Of a DNA stretch of 51,913 bases, positions 9,165-16,921 are shown in pieces. This stretch comes from CAWDLX01 sp046728155. GTDB lineage: Bacteria; Actinomycetota; Actinomycetes; Mycobacteriales; Micromonosporaceae. Under the pieces are notes generated by a model. It saw only the letters and a program-made list of their open reading frames with translations, ran no database searches and was not told the DNA's origin. The position numbers and the translations under genes are program-made. Position 1 is the stretch's first letter. Every line of letters begins with the position of its first letter. The stretch spans positions 1-51,913 of the forward strand of contig JBKPDY010000026.1 in NCBI GenBank assembly GCA_046728155.1. The letters are read 5' to 3'.

Positions 9165-9732
9165 CTCGCCTCCTAGCGACCAGGTGGGCAGTGTGGGCGA
9201 GCAGGCTCGCCGCCACCGTGTCGAAGGGTTCGAGGTCGCGTTCGGCCCGGCTCATCACCACCGCGCCTTCGCACGCGGACAGCAGCAGCGCGGCGGTCGT
9301 CTTGGCGGCTGCCGCGTCCAGCCCGGCCCCGTGTAGCGCGTCCGCGAGCGCGGTCCGCCACGTGCGAAAGGCCTGCGCAGCCCGCTCGCGCGCTTCGTCG
9401 GTCTCGGCCGCCACGGTCACCGCGACCAGCGCACACCCGGCGTTGAAGTCGGCCACGGTGAGCAGTAGACGCCAGGCGCCGAGGAACGACTCCACGACCT
9501 GACGGACGGCCGTACCGGGCGGAAAGTCGAGCAGCCCGACCGCGTGCTGTTCGGTCGCGGCGATGGCCGCGATGACCAGCTCGTCCTTGCCACCCGGGAA
9601 GTGGTGGTAGATCGACCCGCGCGGCGCACCGGTCTCGGCCAGCACGGTCGAAAAGGACGTCGCCTGCAGCCCGCGCCGGGCCAGCAGGCGGGCCGCACCG
9701 GCGATCATCCGGTCCCGTACGTCGCTGGACAT
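9151..9732 (-). CDS. TetR/AcrR-family transcriptional regulator
   Basis: Repressor of 193 residues. The N-terminal helix-turn-helix is clear at about 8-50 (GAARLLARRGLQATSFSTVL, then TGAPRGSIYHHFPGGKDEL), including the conserved YxHF turn. The C-terminal two thirds are an alanine-rich helical ligand domain, as in LmrA/YxaF-like members. It is divergent from the tautomerase gene, and the 80-bp gap holds two operator-like palindromes, so it very likely represses that gene and itself. The inducer is unknown. The stop codon lies inside the start of the decayed LuxR gene. Confidence 0.93.
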   Translation of the reverse strand: MSSDVRDRMIAGAARLLARRGLQATSFSTVLAETGAPRGSIYHHFPGGKDELVIAAIAATEQHAVGLLDFPPGTAVRQVVESFLGAWRLLLTVADFNAGCALVAVTVAAETDEARERAAQAFRTWRTALADALHGAGLDAAAAKTTAALLLSACEGAVVMSRAERDLEPFDTVAASLLAHTAHLVARRRDGRG

Positions 9733-9747
9733 CGATCCTCCGGTCGA

Positions 9748-9793
9748 CTATGACGATCAGCATAATCTCGCTACTATGATGAGCGTCATAGTA
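9748..9793. promoter_or_regulatory. Two tandem TetR-type operators
   Basis: A 20-bp palindrome at 9774-9793 has perfect 7-bp arms (ACTATGA, 6-bp centre, TCATAGT). A second copy at 9748-9767 has the same left arm and a 5-of-7 right arm (GCATAAT). The centres are 26 bp apart. The outer arms also form a perfect 9-bp inverted repeat, ACTATGACG/CGTCATAGT. The pair lies between the divergent TetR and tautomerase starts, where repressor binding would block both promoters. Confidence 0.7.
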
Positions 9794-9812
9794 CTTCGAG
9801 AGGGGTCCCGCC

Positions 9813-10244
9813 ATGCCGATGATCGATGTCTTCGCCGAGGCCGGTACGTTCGCCGACCCGCACCGCCTCGCCACCGACCTGGCGACCGCGGTGATGACCA
9901 TCGAGCAGGTTCCGAACATCGCGATGTTCCGCAAGAACACCGCCGCGTTCGTGCACGAGCTTCCGCCCGGCGCCGTGTCCAACGTCGATGGCGAGGGCAA
10001 CTACGTCCGCGTTCAGGTGCTCACCAACGCCGGTGCGCTGGACCGGGACAAACAGCTCGCAGTCGTCCGGCGGCTCACCGACATCGTCGCCGCCGCTAGC
10101 GCGGACCCGACCCTGGTCGATCGGATCTGGGTAATGCTGACCGAGGCGGTGCCCGGCGGCTGGGGGCTCAAAGGCCACGCGAACACCAACGATGAGCTGG
10201 TCGCCGCAGCCCGAGCCGAAATCGCTGCGCCGCACGCGTCGTAA
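9813..10244 (+). CDS. Tautomerase-superfamily protein
   Basis: Small cytosolic enzyme of 143 residues. After removal of Met1 the protein begins with proline (MPMIDVF), the catalytic general base of 4-oxalocrotonate tautomerase/MIF-like enzymes. It is about twice the length of single-domain 4-OT subunits, so it may be a fused double-motif or cis-CaaD/MSAD-like form. The substrate cannot be told. The ATG follows a GAGAGG ribosome binding site at about 9799-9804. It is controlled, by inference, by the divergent TetR protein through the palindromes just upstream. Confidence 0.8.
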   Translation: MPMIDVFAEAGTFADPHRLATDLATAVMTIEQVPNIAMFRKNTAAFVHELPPGAVSNVDGEGNYVRVQVLTNAGALDRDKQLAVVRRLTDIVAAASADPTLVDRIWVMLTEAVPGGWGLKGHANTNDELVAAARAEIAAPHAS

Positions 10245-10530
10245 CGGATGTCGCGACTGACTGGCGTTCGTTGTGACCCGAGACCGGCCGCGCCACAACG
10301 CCTGGATCGACGACGGATAGGGGTCGTCTGCGCCGTGAACAGAGCCCGCTGCGGCTACCGTCGCCAGGCCACGGCGGATGACGAGTGGGTGGGTGGACTG
10401 GCCTGGGAGTCTAGTGACCACGACGGGACCAGGACGACGGACCCGCCAGCATCTCCGCCGCCTGACCACCCAGACCACGAGCAAGGAGCGCCGTAGGTCG
10501 GCCGGCTGCGCGTTTGTGCTGGTGGTGTGG

Positions 10531-10615
10531 CGGAGGATACGAGATTCGAACTCGTGAGGGTGTTATCCCAACACGCTTTCCAAGCGTGCGCCCTAGGCCG
10601 CTAGGCGAATCCTCC
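10531..10615 (-). tRNA. tRNA-Ser (GGA)
   Basis: A class II tRNA with a long variable arm. The acceptor arm pairs GGAGGAT with ATCCTCC; the anticodon stem CACGC/GCGTG encloses loop TTGGAAA with anticodon GGA, and the T-arm is GTTCGAATC. CCA is encoded at 10528-10530. It lies just upstream of the SRP RNA on the opposite strand. Confidence 0.96.
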
Positions 10616-10670
10616 GCGCGTCAGGATACCCACGGCGCGGCCACGAACGCACTTCGGTACAGTTGGCGGA

Positions 10671-10757
10671 GCCCCTCGTGCGGCGTTTACCCCATGAATC
10701 TCCCCAGGGCCGGAAGGCAGCAAGGATAAGTGGGTTCTGGCGGGTGCACGGGGGGCC
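10671..10757 (+). ncRNA. ffs: Signal recognition particle RNA (bacterial small type)
   Basis: The conserved S-domain core CCAGGGCCGGAAGGCAGCAA at about 10704-10723 contains the GGAA tetraloop and the asymmetric loop that binds Ffh. The closing helix pairs 10671-10681 (GCCCCTCGTGC) with 10746-10756 (GCACGGGGGGC). This is the 4.5S-like form without an Alu domain, used to target membrane proteins co-translationally. Its place beside tRNA-Ser and dnaX is typical for actinobacteria. Exact ends are uncertain by several bases. Confidence 0.92.
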
Positions 10758-10782
10758 TTAGCAGGTCGCTGCCGGATCACCA

Positions 10783-12270
10783 TTATTCCGGGCGCTGGCG
10801 AACCATGATGACCAGGAGCAACAGCAGTCCGAGTCCGAACACTCCCAGGCCCACCAGGACCCCCGGCGGCAGGTCCCACAGACCGCTGGCGCCCGACCCG
10901 GTCTGATCAGCGGCTGTCGGTTGGGTGGTCTCGATTGCGGGCGCGGTTGTTGGTCCGGTCACGATTTCGGCCACGATCGTGGCCGAGACCGTCGGGGCCG
11001 GCGGAGCCTGGTCGACGGCGCTCGAGGTGACCCGGGCCGAGGTGGTGAACGAGCCGGCTGCGTTGACCCGGACGTTGAGCGTCAATGTGGCAGTGCCATG
11101 GGCCGCCAGGGTCCCGACGGTCCATACGCCGGTGGATTCCTCATAGGCGGAGTTGTGGTCGACCAGGTCAACGGAGTCAGGGAGGGCAGCCGTGATCGTG
11201 ACGCCGGATGCGGGTACGTCGGCATCGTCGCGAACGGTCACGGTGAAGCGGGCCACCGAGCCGACGGCGACGGTGGTCGGACTGAACACCGCCGTGACGG
11301 GCAGACTCATGCGTACCGGCAGGGTCACCCCGATGGCGACAACCATAGCGGCGAAGGCGTCGCCGTCCGCGGCTACCGTGAAGGGTGCCGATGTCGCACC
11401 GGCGGCGAGTGCGGCCGGCGGCAGCGGCGCGATCGACTGCTGGTACCCGGTACCGGAGCTGGTGCCGACAGGATTCCCGCTCAGTGTGGGGGTGACCGGC
11501 GGACCGCCGCCGAGGAGCGCGATCCCGACGGCGGCCGACACCTGGCCCGCGGCGGGTGTCACCAGACCGGTCAGCGTGGCCGAGGCTCCGGTCGGGAAGA
11601 TCGGGTCGTAGACGGCCAGGCTCTCATAGGCCGGCGCGAAGGTCTTGTCCGGGCCGTTCGGGTACCCGTAGACGATCATGAGGCTCCAACCGCCGACGCA
11701 TCCCGGGCCCGTAGCCACCTGGACATCGGCGACCGTCACCGACACATCGGTGACCGCCGATCGACCGCCGTACCGACGCAGCCCTGCCGTCACGTCGGCG
11801 TATGCCTGAAAGGCGGCCGCTCCGGCCGGCGTGAGAATCGGCGAGGCATCGGCTGCCGTGACCGACTCGTATGGACCGTCGCCGATGGACAGTCGCACGA
11901 CGTTCGTCAGTTGTGGCGCGGGCGGAGGTGTTGCCGGCGCGGCGTCGGCCGGCGCGCCGGCGCACCGTGGAGGCGAGCCGTCGGCTCGGGCCGCCTGATC
12001 GCCAGCCCAGTGCAGGCCGGCCCACTGCACTATCGCACCGGCCGGGATCGTCACGTGCGCCTGGCTGGAGTCTACTGTGGACTGATTGCTGTCCACATCG
12101 GTTCCGACTGATGGGGCGCCGGCCTGCACGATGCCGAGCCAACCCTTGGCCGCGAACCGCGGAGCAACCCCGGGTGGATCCGCGGCCGCCCCGCGTGGCC
12201 CGAGCCCGAGCAGCGCAGCTACCACCACCGGCGTCACCACGAGGGCACGAACGGACCGACCTGGGCTCAC
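10783..12270 (-). CDS. Secreted, membrane-anchored DUF11-domain surface protein
   Basis: Protein of 495 residues. A signal peptide covers residues 1 to about 29 (RALVVTPVVVAALLGLG, cleavage near GAAA/DPP). A beta-rich N-terminal domain of about 280 residues is followed by a DUF11-type Ig-like repeat at roughly 325-435 (VGSVARFTVTVRDDADVPAS). A Thr/Pro-rich stalk leads to a single C-terminal helix (VLVGLGVFGLGLLLLLVIMV) and a short basic tail, which anchors it in the membrane. No sortase LPXTG motif is visible. It is probably a cell-envelope structural or adhesion protein. It runs away from dnaX, with a 201-bp divergent gap. Confidence 0.85.
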   Translation of the reverse strand: MSPGRSVRALVVTPVVVAALLGLGPRGAAADPPGVAPRFAAKGWLGIVQAGAPSVGTDVDSNQSTVDSSQAHVTIPAGAIVQWAGLHWAGDQAARADGSPPRCAGAPADAAPATPPPAPQLTNVVRLSIGDGPYESVTAADASPILTPAGAAAFQAYADVTAGLRRYGGRSAVTDVSVTVADVQVATGPGCVGGWSLMIVYGYPNGPDKTFAPAYESLAVYDPIFPTGASATLTGLVTPAAGQVSAAVGIALLGGGPPVTPTLSGNPVGTSSGTGYQQSIAPLPPAALAAGATSAPFTVAADGDAFAAMVVAIGVTLPVRMSLPVTAVFSPTTVAVGSVARFTVTVRDDADVPASGVTITAALPDSVDLVDHNSAYEESTGVWTVGTLAAHGTATLTLNVRVNAAGSFTTSARVTSSAVDQAPPAPTVSATIVAEIVTGPTTAPAIETTQPTAADQTGSGASGLWDLPPGVLVGLGVFGLGLLLLLVIMVRQRPE

Positions 12271-12471
12271 GCTCCAAATCTACGAGCGGATCGGCATCGA
12301 TTCGGTTACGCGCACGTGCTACTTGAGACTCTTCAGGGCATCCCGGACCGGCGACCAGGGAGGCCCACGGCCCCCAAGCGCAGCGAGCGCCAATGGCAAG
12401 GTGCTGTTGTCGGCCCCTGGCGGTAGCGTGGCGCGGGACCGGCGCGTTGACGTGGGGAGGGGGTTGCAGCC

Positions 12472-14421
12472 GTGGCGCTAGCGCTCTACCGCAAGTACCG
12501 TCCCCGGACCTTTGCCGAGGTCATCGGGCAGGAGCAGGTCACCGAACCGCTGACGCAAGCGTTGCGGAGCGGACGGCTGAACCACGCGTACCTCTTCTCC
12601 GGTCCCCGAGGCTGCGGGAAGACCTCCTCCGCGCGCATCCTCGCCCGCTCGCTCAACTGTGTGAAGGGACCAACACCGGAGCCGTGCGGCGAATGTGAGT
12701 CCTGCGTCGCGTTGGCGCCCGACGGACCCGGCTCGATCGACGTCATCGAGATCGACGCGGCCTCCCACGGCGGCGTGGACGACGCGCGCGATCTTCGCGA
12801 ACGCGCCTTCTTCGCCCCGGTGGCCAGCCGGTTCAAAGTGTACGTGATCGACGAGGCGCACATGGTCTCGACCCAGGGCTTCAACGCTCTGCTCAAGCTG
12901 GTCGAAGAACCACCCGATTATGTGACGTTCGTCTTCGCGACCACCGAGCCCGAGAAGGTCCTCGGCACGATCAAGTCCCGGACTCATCACTACCCGTTCC
13001 GCCTCGTGCCGCCGAGCGTCCTCCGCCCATACCTGGAGAAGCTCGCCCGCGAAGAGGGCGTCAGTGTGGAGCCGGCGGTGTTCCCGCTGGTGGTGCGGGC
13101 CGGCGGAGGCTCGGTCCGGGACTCGCTCTCGGTCCTCGACCAGCTCATCGCCGGCGCCGGCGCCGAGGGCGTGACCTACGCCCGCGCCGTGGGCCTGCTC
13201 GGTGTCACCGACGTGGCACTGATCGACGAAATGACGGATGCCCTCGCGGCCGGCGACGGGGCGGCCGCCTTCGCCACCGTCGACCGGGTCGCCGACGCCG
13301 GGCACGACCCGCGCCGCTACACCGCTGACCTGCTCGAGCGGTTCCGTGATCTGATCATCATGCAGCGGGTACCGGACGCCGCCGCCACCGGCATCATCGA
13401 GGCCCCGGCCGACCAGCTCGAACGGATGACCGCTCAGGCCTCCCGGATGGGATCGGCCACCCTCTGGCGCCTGGCCGATATCGTCCACAATGGACTGACT
13501 GAGATGCGCGGTACGACCGCCCCTCGGCTGTTGCTCGAGCTCCTCGTCGCGCGGATGCTCCTGCCCGGTCCGGACGAAGGTGGACTTCTGCAGCGGTTGG
13601 AGCGCATGGAACGCCGTCTCGGAGCCTCCGACGCTGCTGAGCCGGGATCCCGCGCCGGTGCACCAGTTGCCCGCATGGCAGAATCTGTTTCCCGTACGGG
13701 GGAACCAGTCTCCCGTACGGCAGAACCCGTCTCCCGTACGGCAGAATCAGTTTCCCGTGCCGCCGAGCCGGTCGTCGATCAGGCGGAAGTCGCCCCTGCG
13801 GAGCGGCCAGCCCCCGGTAGCCTCGACGCCGCCGCGGTACGACGGGTGTGGGACGAAGTATTGACGACGGTTCGGAGGCGTAGTCCGAAGGCGTGGGCCG
13901 TGGTGCGGGAGGCGGTGGTTCGCGACGTGCGTGGCGAGGAGATCGTCCTCGTCTTCCAGCATGGCGTGCACGCCAACATGTTCGGTGCCCAGGCCGACCT
14001 GCTCACCGAGGCGCTGCACGAGGTCTTCGGCGGCTCCTGGCGGCCGCGGGCCGAGCTCGCGGGCGATACCCCACGGGCGGCACCACCGCAGAGCGCGCCC
14101 CAAGCGAAGAACGCCGACAGTGACTGGCCGACGCCGACGCTGCCCGGTAGCGCGTCGGGGGCGCCACCGGTCGGGGAGATCGCCGCGCCGGCCAAGCGCG
14201 CCGAAGTAACCAAGTCGACCCGACGCCGCGGCAACGGTCAGCGGCAGACGGCACCGCCGACTGACCCACCGGTCGACCGGACCGCCGCGTACGAGGGGTT
14301 CGACCCCGGCGACGAGCCGGTGGACGACGAACCGGATGCCGGGCAGACCCGGCAGTCGAGCGAGGATCAGGCCATCGCCTTACTCACCGAACACCTGGGC
14401 GCCGAACGCATCGCCGACTGA
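12472..14421 (+). CDS. dnaX: DNA polymerase III subunit gamma/tau
   Basis: Clamp-loader ATPase that loads the sliding clamp and, through its tau-like tail, links polymerase units. The AAA+ domain shows Walker A GPRGCGKT (44-51), a zinc site Cys63, Cys72, Cys75 and Cys78, Walker B DEAH (127-130), EEPPD and the sensor SRT at 169-171. Domain III follows to about residue 370, then a long low-complexity region and a C-terminal acidic tail. The GTG at 12472 is preceded by a strong GGGGAGGGGG site, and MALALYRKYRP is the canonical family start. Length is 649 residues. The disordered region carries a heptad-like repeat listed separately. Confidence 0.97.
   Translation: MALALYRKYRPRTFAEVIGQEQVTEPLTQALRSGRLNHAYLFSGPRGCGKTSSARILARSLNCVKGPTPEPCGECESCVALAPDGPGSIDVIEIDAASHGGVDDARDLRERAFFAPVASRFKVYVIDEAHMVSTQGFNALLKLVEEPPDYVTFVFATTEPEKVLGTIKSRTHHYPFRLVPPSVLRPYLEKLAREEGVSVEPAVFPLVVRAGGGSVRDSLSVLDQLIAGAGAEGVTYARAVGLLGVTDVALIDEMTDALAAGDGAAAFATVDRVADAGHDPRRYTADLLERFRDLIIMQRVPDAAATGIIEAPADQLERMTAQASRMGSATLWRLADIVHNGLTEMRGTTAPRLLLELLVARMLLPGPDEGGLLQRLERMERRLGASDAAEPGSRAGAPVARMAESVSRTGEPVSRTAEPVSRTAESVSRAAEPVVDQAEVAPAERPAPGSLDAAAVRRVWDEVLTTVRRRSPKAWAVVREAVVRDVRGEEIVLVFQHGVHANMFGAQADLLTEALHEVFGGSWRPRAELAGDTPRAAPPQSAPQAKNADSDWPTPTLPGSASGAPPVGEIAAPAKRAEVTKSTRRRGNGQRQTAPPTDPPVDRTAAYEGFDPGDEPVDDEPDAGQTRQSSEDQAIALLTEHLGAERIAD
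13657..13782 (+). repeat. 21-bp in-frame tandem repeat inside dnaX
   Basis: Six degenerate 7-residue units at about residues 396-437: GAPVARM, AESVSRT, GEPVSRT, AEPVSRT, AESVSRA, AEPVVDQ. The DNA units share TTCCCGTACGG-type cores and are most alike between 13678 and 13761. They lie in the flexible linker between the clamp-loader and tau-like parts, so unit number could vary between strains without harming catalysis. Confidence 0.85.
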
Positions 14422-14467
14422 GCCGGCGGCTCCTGGTCATGTGTGCCCACCGGCTGGGCAGTCGCAG

Positions 14468-14483
14468 GTCCGCCATAGCGGAC
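14468..14483. terminator. Hairpin between convergent dnaX and debranching-enzyme genes
   Basis: GTCCGC-CATA-GCGGAC forms a perfect 6-bp stem with a 4-base loop. It sits between two convergent stops (14421 and 14523) with no strong T-run on either side, a form common in high-GC actinobacteria. It could serve both genes. Confidence 0.5.
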
Positions 14484-14522
14484 TCCCCGTGACCCAGCCG
14501 TAGCCGATCGCGGCATGCACCG

Positions 14523-16592
14523 TCAGCGGGCGGCTCCGAGTTCAGCTCGCAGTCCCCGCCCGGCCGAGACCTTGACCCGGCCTCGGCCGAACGCGTCCAG
14601 CCGGCCCCATCGGCCCGGGATGTCGAGCAGTTCCAGATGGCCGATGCCCATCGGCAGCGCCGGGTCGACAACGAGGTGGTCACCCAGCGGCTCGAGTCCG
14701 AGCATGGTGCGCAGGAACAGCAGCGGGGCACCGGTCGACCACGCCTGCGGACTGCAGGCTGTCGGGTACTGCACCGGGTACATGGTCTGGCCGCGCTCGT
14801 AGCCGCCGAAGGCCTCGGGCAGCCGGCCGTCGAAGAAGTTCGCCGCGTCCAGGATGCCTGCCGCGATCTTCGCGGCGTCCTCCTTGTACCCGTACCGGCG
14901 AAGACCCCAGGCGATGAAGGAGTTGTCGAACGGCCAGACCGTCCCGACGTGGTAGCCGATCGGGTTGAACCGCCGGGAACCCTCGGCCAGTGTCCGCACC
15001 CCCCAGCCCGTGAAGAGCCGCGGGCCCATCAGGTGCCGGACGATCGCCCGGGCCTTGGACTTCTCGACGATGCCACTCCACAGCAAGTGGCCGATGTTGG
15101 ACGAGAGCGCGTCCACCTTGGTGCCGTCCGCCTCCAGGGCCAGGGCGTAGTACTCCCCATCCGCGATCCAGTAGTCGCGGTTGAACCGGCGCTTGAGGTC
15201 GGCTGCCTGCTTCTCGAGCACCTCGGCGTAGGAGGGGTCCTTCCACACGGTCCGGGCCAGCCGGGCGCCACGCACCTTGGCGTCGTAAGCGTACCCCTGC
15301 AGCTCACAGGTGGCCCTCGGGAATCCCGGTAGCCGACCGTCGTGGTAGGAGATCGAGTCCCAGGAATCCTTCCAGCACTGGTTCTCCAGTCCGGTCTGTT
15401 CGTTTCGGCGTTGGTAGGAGATGTAGCCGTTGCCGGCGAGATCGGCGTACCGGTCGATCCACTCCAGCGCCGCCCGCGCCTCGTACTCGAGCGCCTTCAC
15501 CAGCCTCGCGTCGCCGGTCCACCGCTCGTACTCGTCGAGCAGCACGACGAAGAGCGGGGTGGCGTCGGCGTTGCCGTAGTACGGGGTATGCGGCTGCTCC
15601 TCGAAGGCGGCCGATTCGCCGTAGCGCATCTCGTGCACGATCCGGCCTGGGTCCTCATCGCGGAAATCGTCGCGCCTGGTGCCCTGCCACTCGGCGAGTA
15701 CCCGCAAGGTGGTCGCGGCGAGCTCGGGCTGGAACGGCAATGCCTGCAGGCTGGTGAAGATGCTGTCCCGCCCGAACATGGTCATGAACCACGGCAGGCC
15801 GGCCGCCGGAAGACTCATGCCGCCGGCGATCGGCGGCGAGAAGCGCAGCGCGGCCAGATCGACCAGACTACGGCGGTACGTCGCGACCAGCGGCTCCCAG
15901 TCGCACTCCAGGCGCGGCGCGGTGTCGAGCCAACGCTGCAGATTGGTTGTCATCTCCTGCGCCGGGTGCACGTACCGGGTGGGACCGCGGCCATAGCTGG
16001 TCAGCTCAGCCTCAACCCGCAGATCGGTGCGCCACTCCTGGTCCGGCTCGAGGTGCAGGTGGAAGGTGAAGCCGTGTTCGTCCACTTCGGCCGGTGCGCT
16101 CGACGTGATCACCGTCGCCCGGCGGAATTTCTCCCGGGTGTAGCCGAGGACGAGCCGCGACGCCTCCACCATGGTGTCGTAGCTGCCCTGCTTCGGCTTG
16201 GCGTCCTTGACGTCGAACAGGTCGGCGAAGTCGCAGGCCGCCTCGATCCGCACGGTCAGATCGACCGGCTTCTCGTCGTGGTTGATGATGGTGAGCTCCT
16301 CGGTGAACCCGCCACCCACCTCGCGCCGGCGGATCACGGATAGCTTCGCGTCCACGTAGATCGTCCCGGTGCCCGGCACCAGGAAGAACCGGGTCTCGAA
16401 GTACTGTAGGTCGTCCGTCGACAGTGGATTGAGCCGCACGCCGTCGACGGTCAGCACCCAGGTGGAGAGAAAGCGGGTGTCGAACGAGAACAGTCCACTG
16501 GGGTCGGTGCTGGTCGCTTCGATGTCGCCGCGCGAATCGCTGACGACGAACGTGTTGCCGTCGAGTATTCTCACCATAGCGTCGGTGGTCAT
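14523..16592 (-). CDS. Glycogen-debranching-type glycosidase
   Basis: Protein of 689 residues. The N-terminal third is a beta-rich glycogen-debranching N-terminal domain (VRILDGNTFVVSDSRGDIEA) and the C-terminal part is an (alpha/alpha)6 barrel of the amylo-1,6-glucosidase / GH15-like group (GLPWFMTMFGRDSIFTSLQA, then NQCWKDSWDSI). Related enzymes hydrolyse alpha-glucosidic linkages in glycogen, trehalose-like or glucosylglycerol-type compounds; the exact substrate is not resolvable. The ATG at 16592 shares ATGA with the stop of the SCP2-like gene; the open frame upstream of it is antisense-like. It is the last gene of the zwf-GMC-SCP2-debranching unit. Confidence 0.88.
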   Translation of the reverse strand: MTTDAMVRILDGNTFVVSDSRGDIEATSTDPSGLFSFDTRFLSTWVLTVDGVRLNPLSTDDLQYFETRFFLVPGTGTIYVDAKLSVIRRREVGGGFTEELTIINHDEKPVDLTVRIEAACDFADLFDVKDAKPKQGSYDTMVEASRLVLGYTREKFRRATVITSSAPAEVDEHGFTFHLHLEPDQEWRTDLRVEAELTSYGRGPTRYVHPAQEMTTNLQRWLDTAPRLECDWEPLVATYRRSLVDLAALRFSPPIAGGMSLPAAGLPWFMTMFGRDSIFTSLQALPFQPELAATTLRVLAEWQGTRRDDFRDEDPGRIVHEMRYGESAAFEEQPHTPYYGNADATPLFVVLLDEYERWTGDARLVKALEYEARAALEWIDRYADLAGNGYISYQRRNEQTGLENQCWKDSWDSISYHDGRLPGFPRATCELQGYAYDAKVRGARLARTVWKDPSYAEVLEKQAADLKRRFNRDYWIADGEYYALALEADGTKVDALSSNIGHLLWSGIVEKSKARAIVRHLMGPRLFTGWGVRTLAEGSRRFNPIGYHVGTVWPFDNSFIAWGLRRYGYKEDAAKIAAGILDAANFFDGRLPEAFGGYERGQTMYPVQYPTACSPQAWSTGAPLLFLRTMLGLEPLGDHLVVDPALPMGIGHLELLDIPGRWGRLDAFGRGRVKVSAGRGLRAELGAAR

Positions 16593-16921
16593 GACCTCGG
16601 TCCTTCCGAGGGCCAGGGAAACAGCTTCTGTAACAGCACGACCATGCCGGGATCGCCCTCGAACATGATTTCGTTGCGCAGCAGCGACGCCATTGCGTTG
16701 GACTCCCCACGAGCGACGCGGTCGAAAGTCTCCCGGTCGGATCGGATGACGCAGTCGGCCGGCGCGTCGCGGTGGGAGACGCTCACCTGGCCCTTGCCTA
16801 GTTCGAGGTACCAATGCTGGCCGTCCAGGTCCACCCGTACGGTGCCGTTGGCTCGAAGGAGCAACGGTTCCTGTCCCCGTTCGGCGAGGCTGGAGAAGAA
16901 TTGGTCGGTGGCACTGCTCAT
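16589..16921 (-). CDS. SCP2 sterol-transfer-like protein
   Basis: Small cytosolic protein of 110 residues with the SCP2 alpha/beta fold. It shows a beta-strand core (TVRVDLDGQHWYLELGKGQV), then DCVIRSDRETFDRVARGES and a helix with the typical ending NEIMFEGDPGMVVLLQKLF. Family members bind lipids or act as accessory domains of enzymes. Both ends overlap neighbours by ATGA (16918-16921 with the GMC gene, 16589-16592 with the debranching gene), so its output is tied to both. A carrier or stabiliser for the GMC substrate is a possible role, by inference. Confidence 0.85.
   Translation of the reverse strand: MSSATDQFFSSLAERGQEPLLLRANGTVRVDLDGQHWYLELGKGQVSVSHRDAPADCVIRSDRETFDRVARGESNAMASLLRNEIMFEGDPGMVVLLQKLFPWPSEGPRS

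Noticed and set aside
10248..10496. Small frame after the tautomerase gene
   Set aside because: It has no domain, no ribosome binding site and skewed composition; the gap up to tRNA-Ser looks non-coding.
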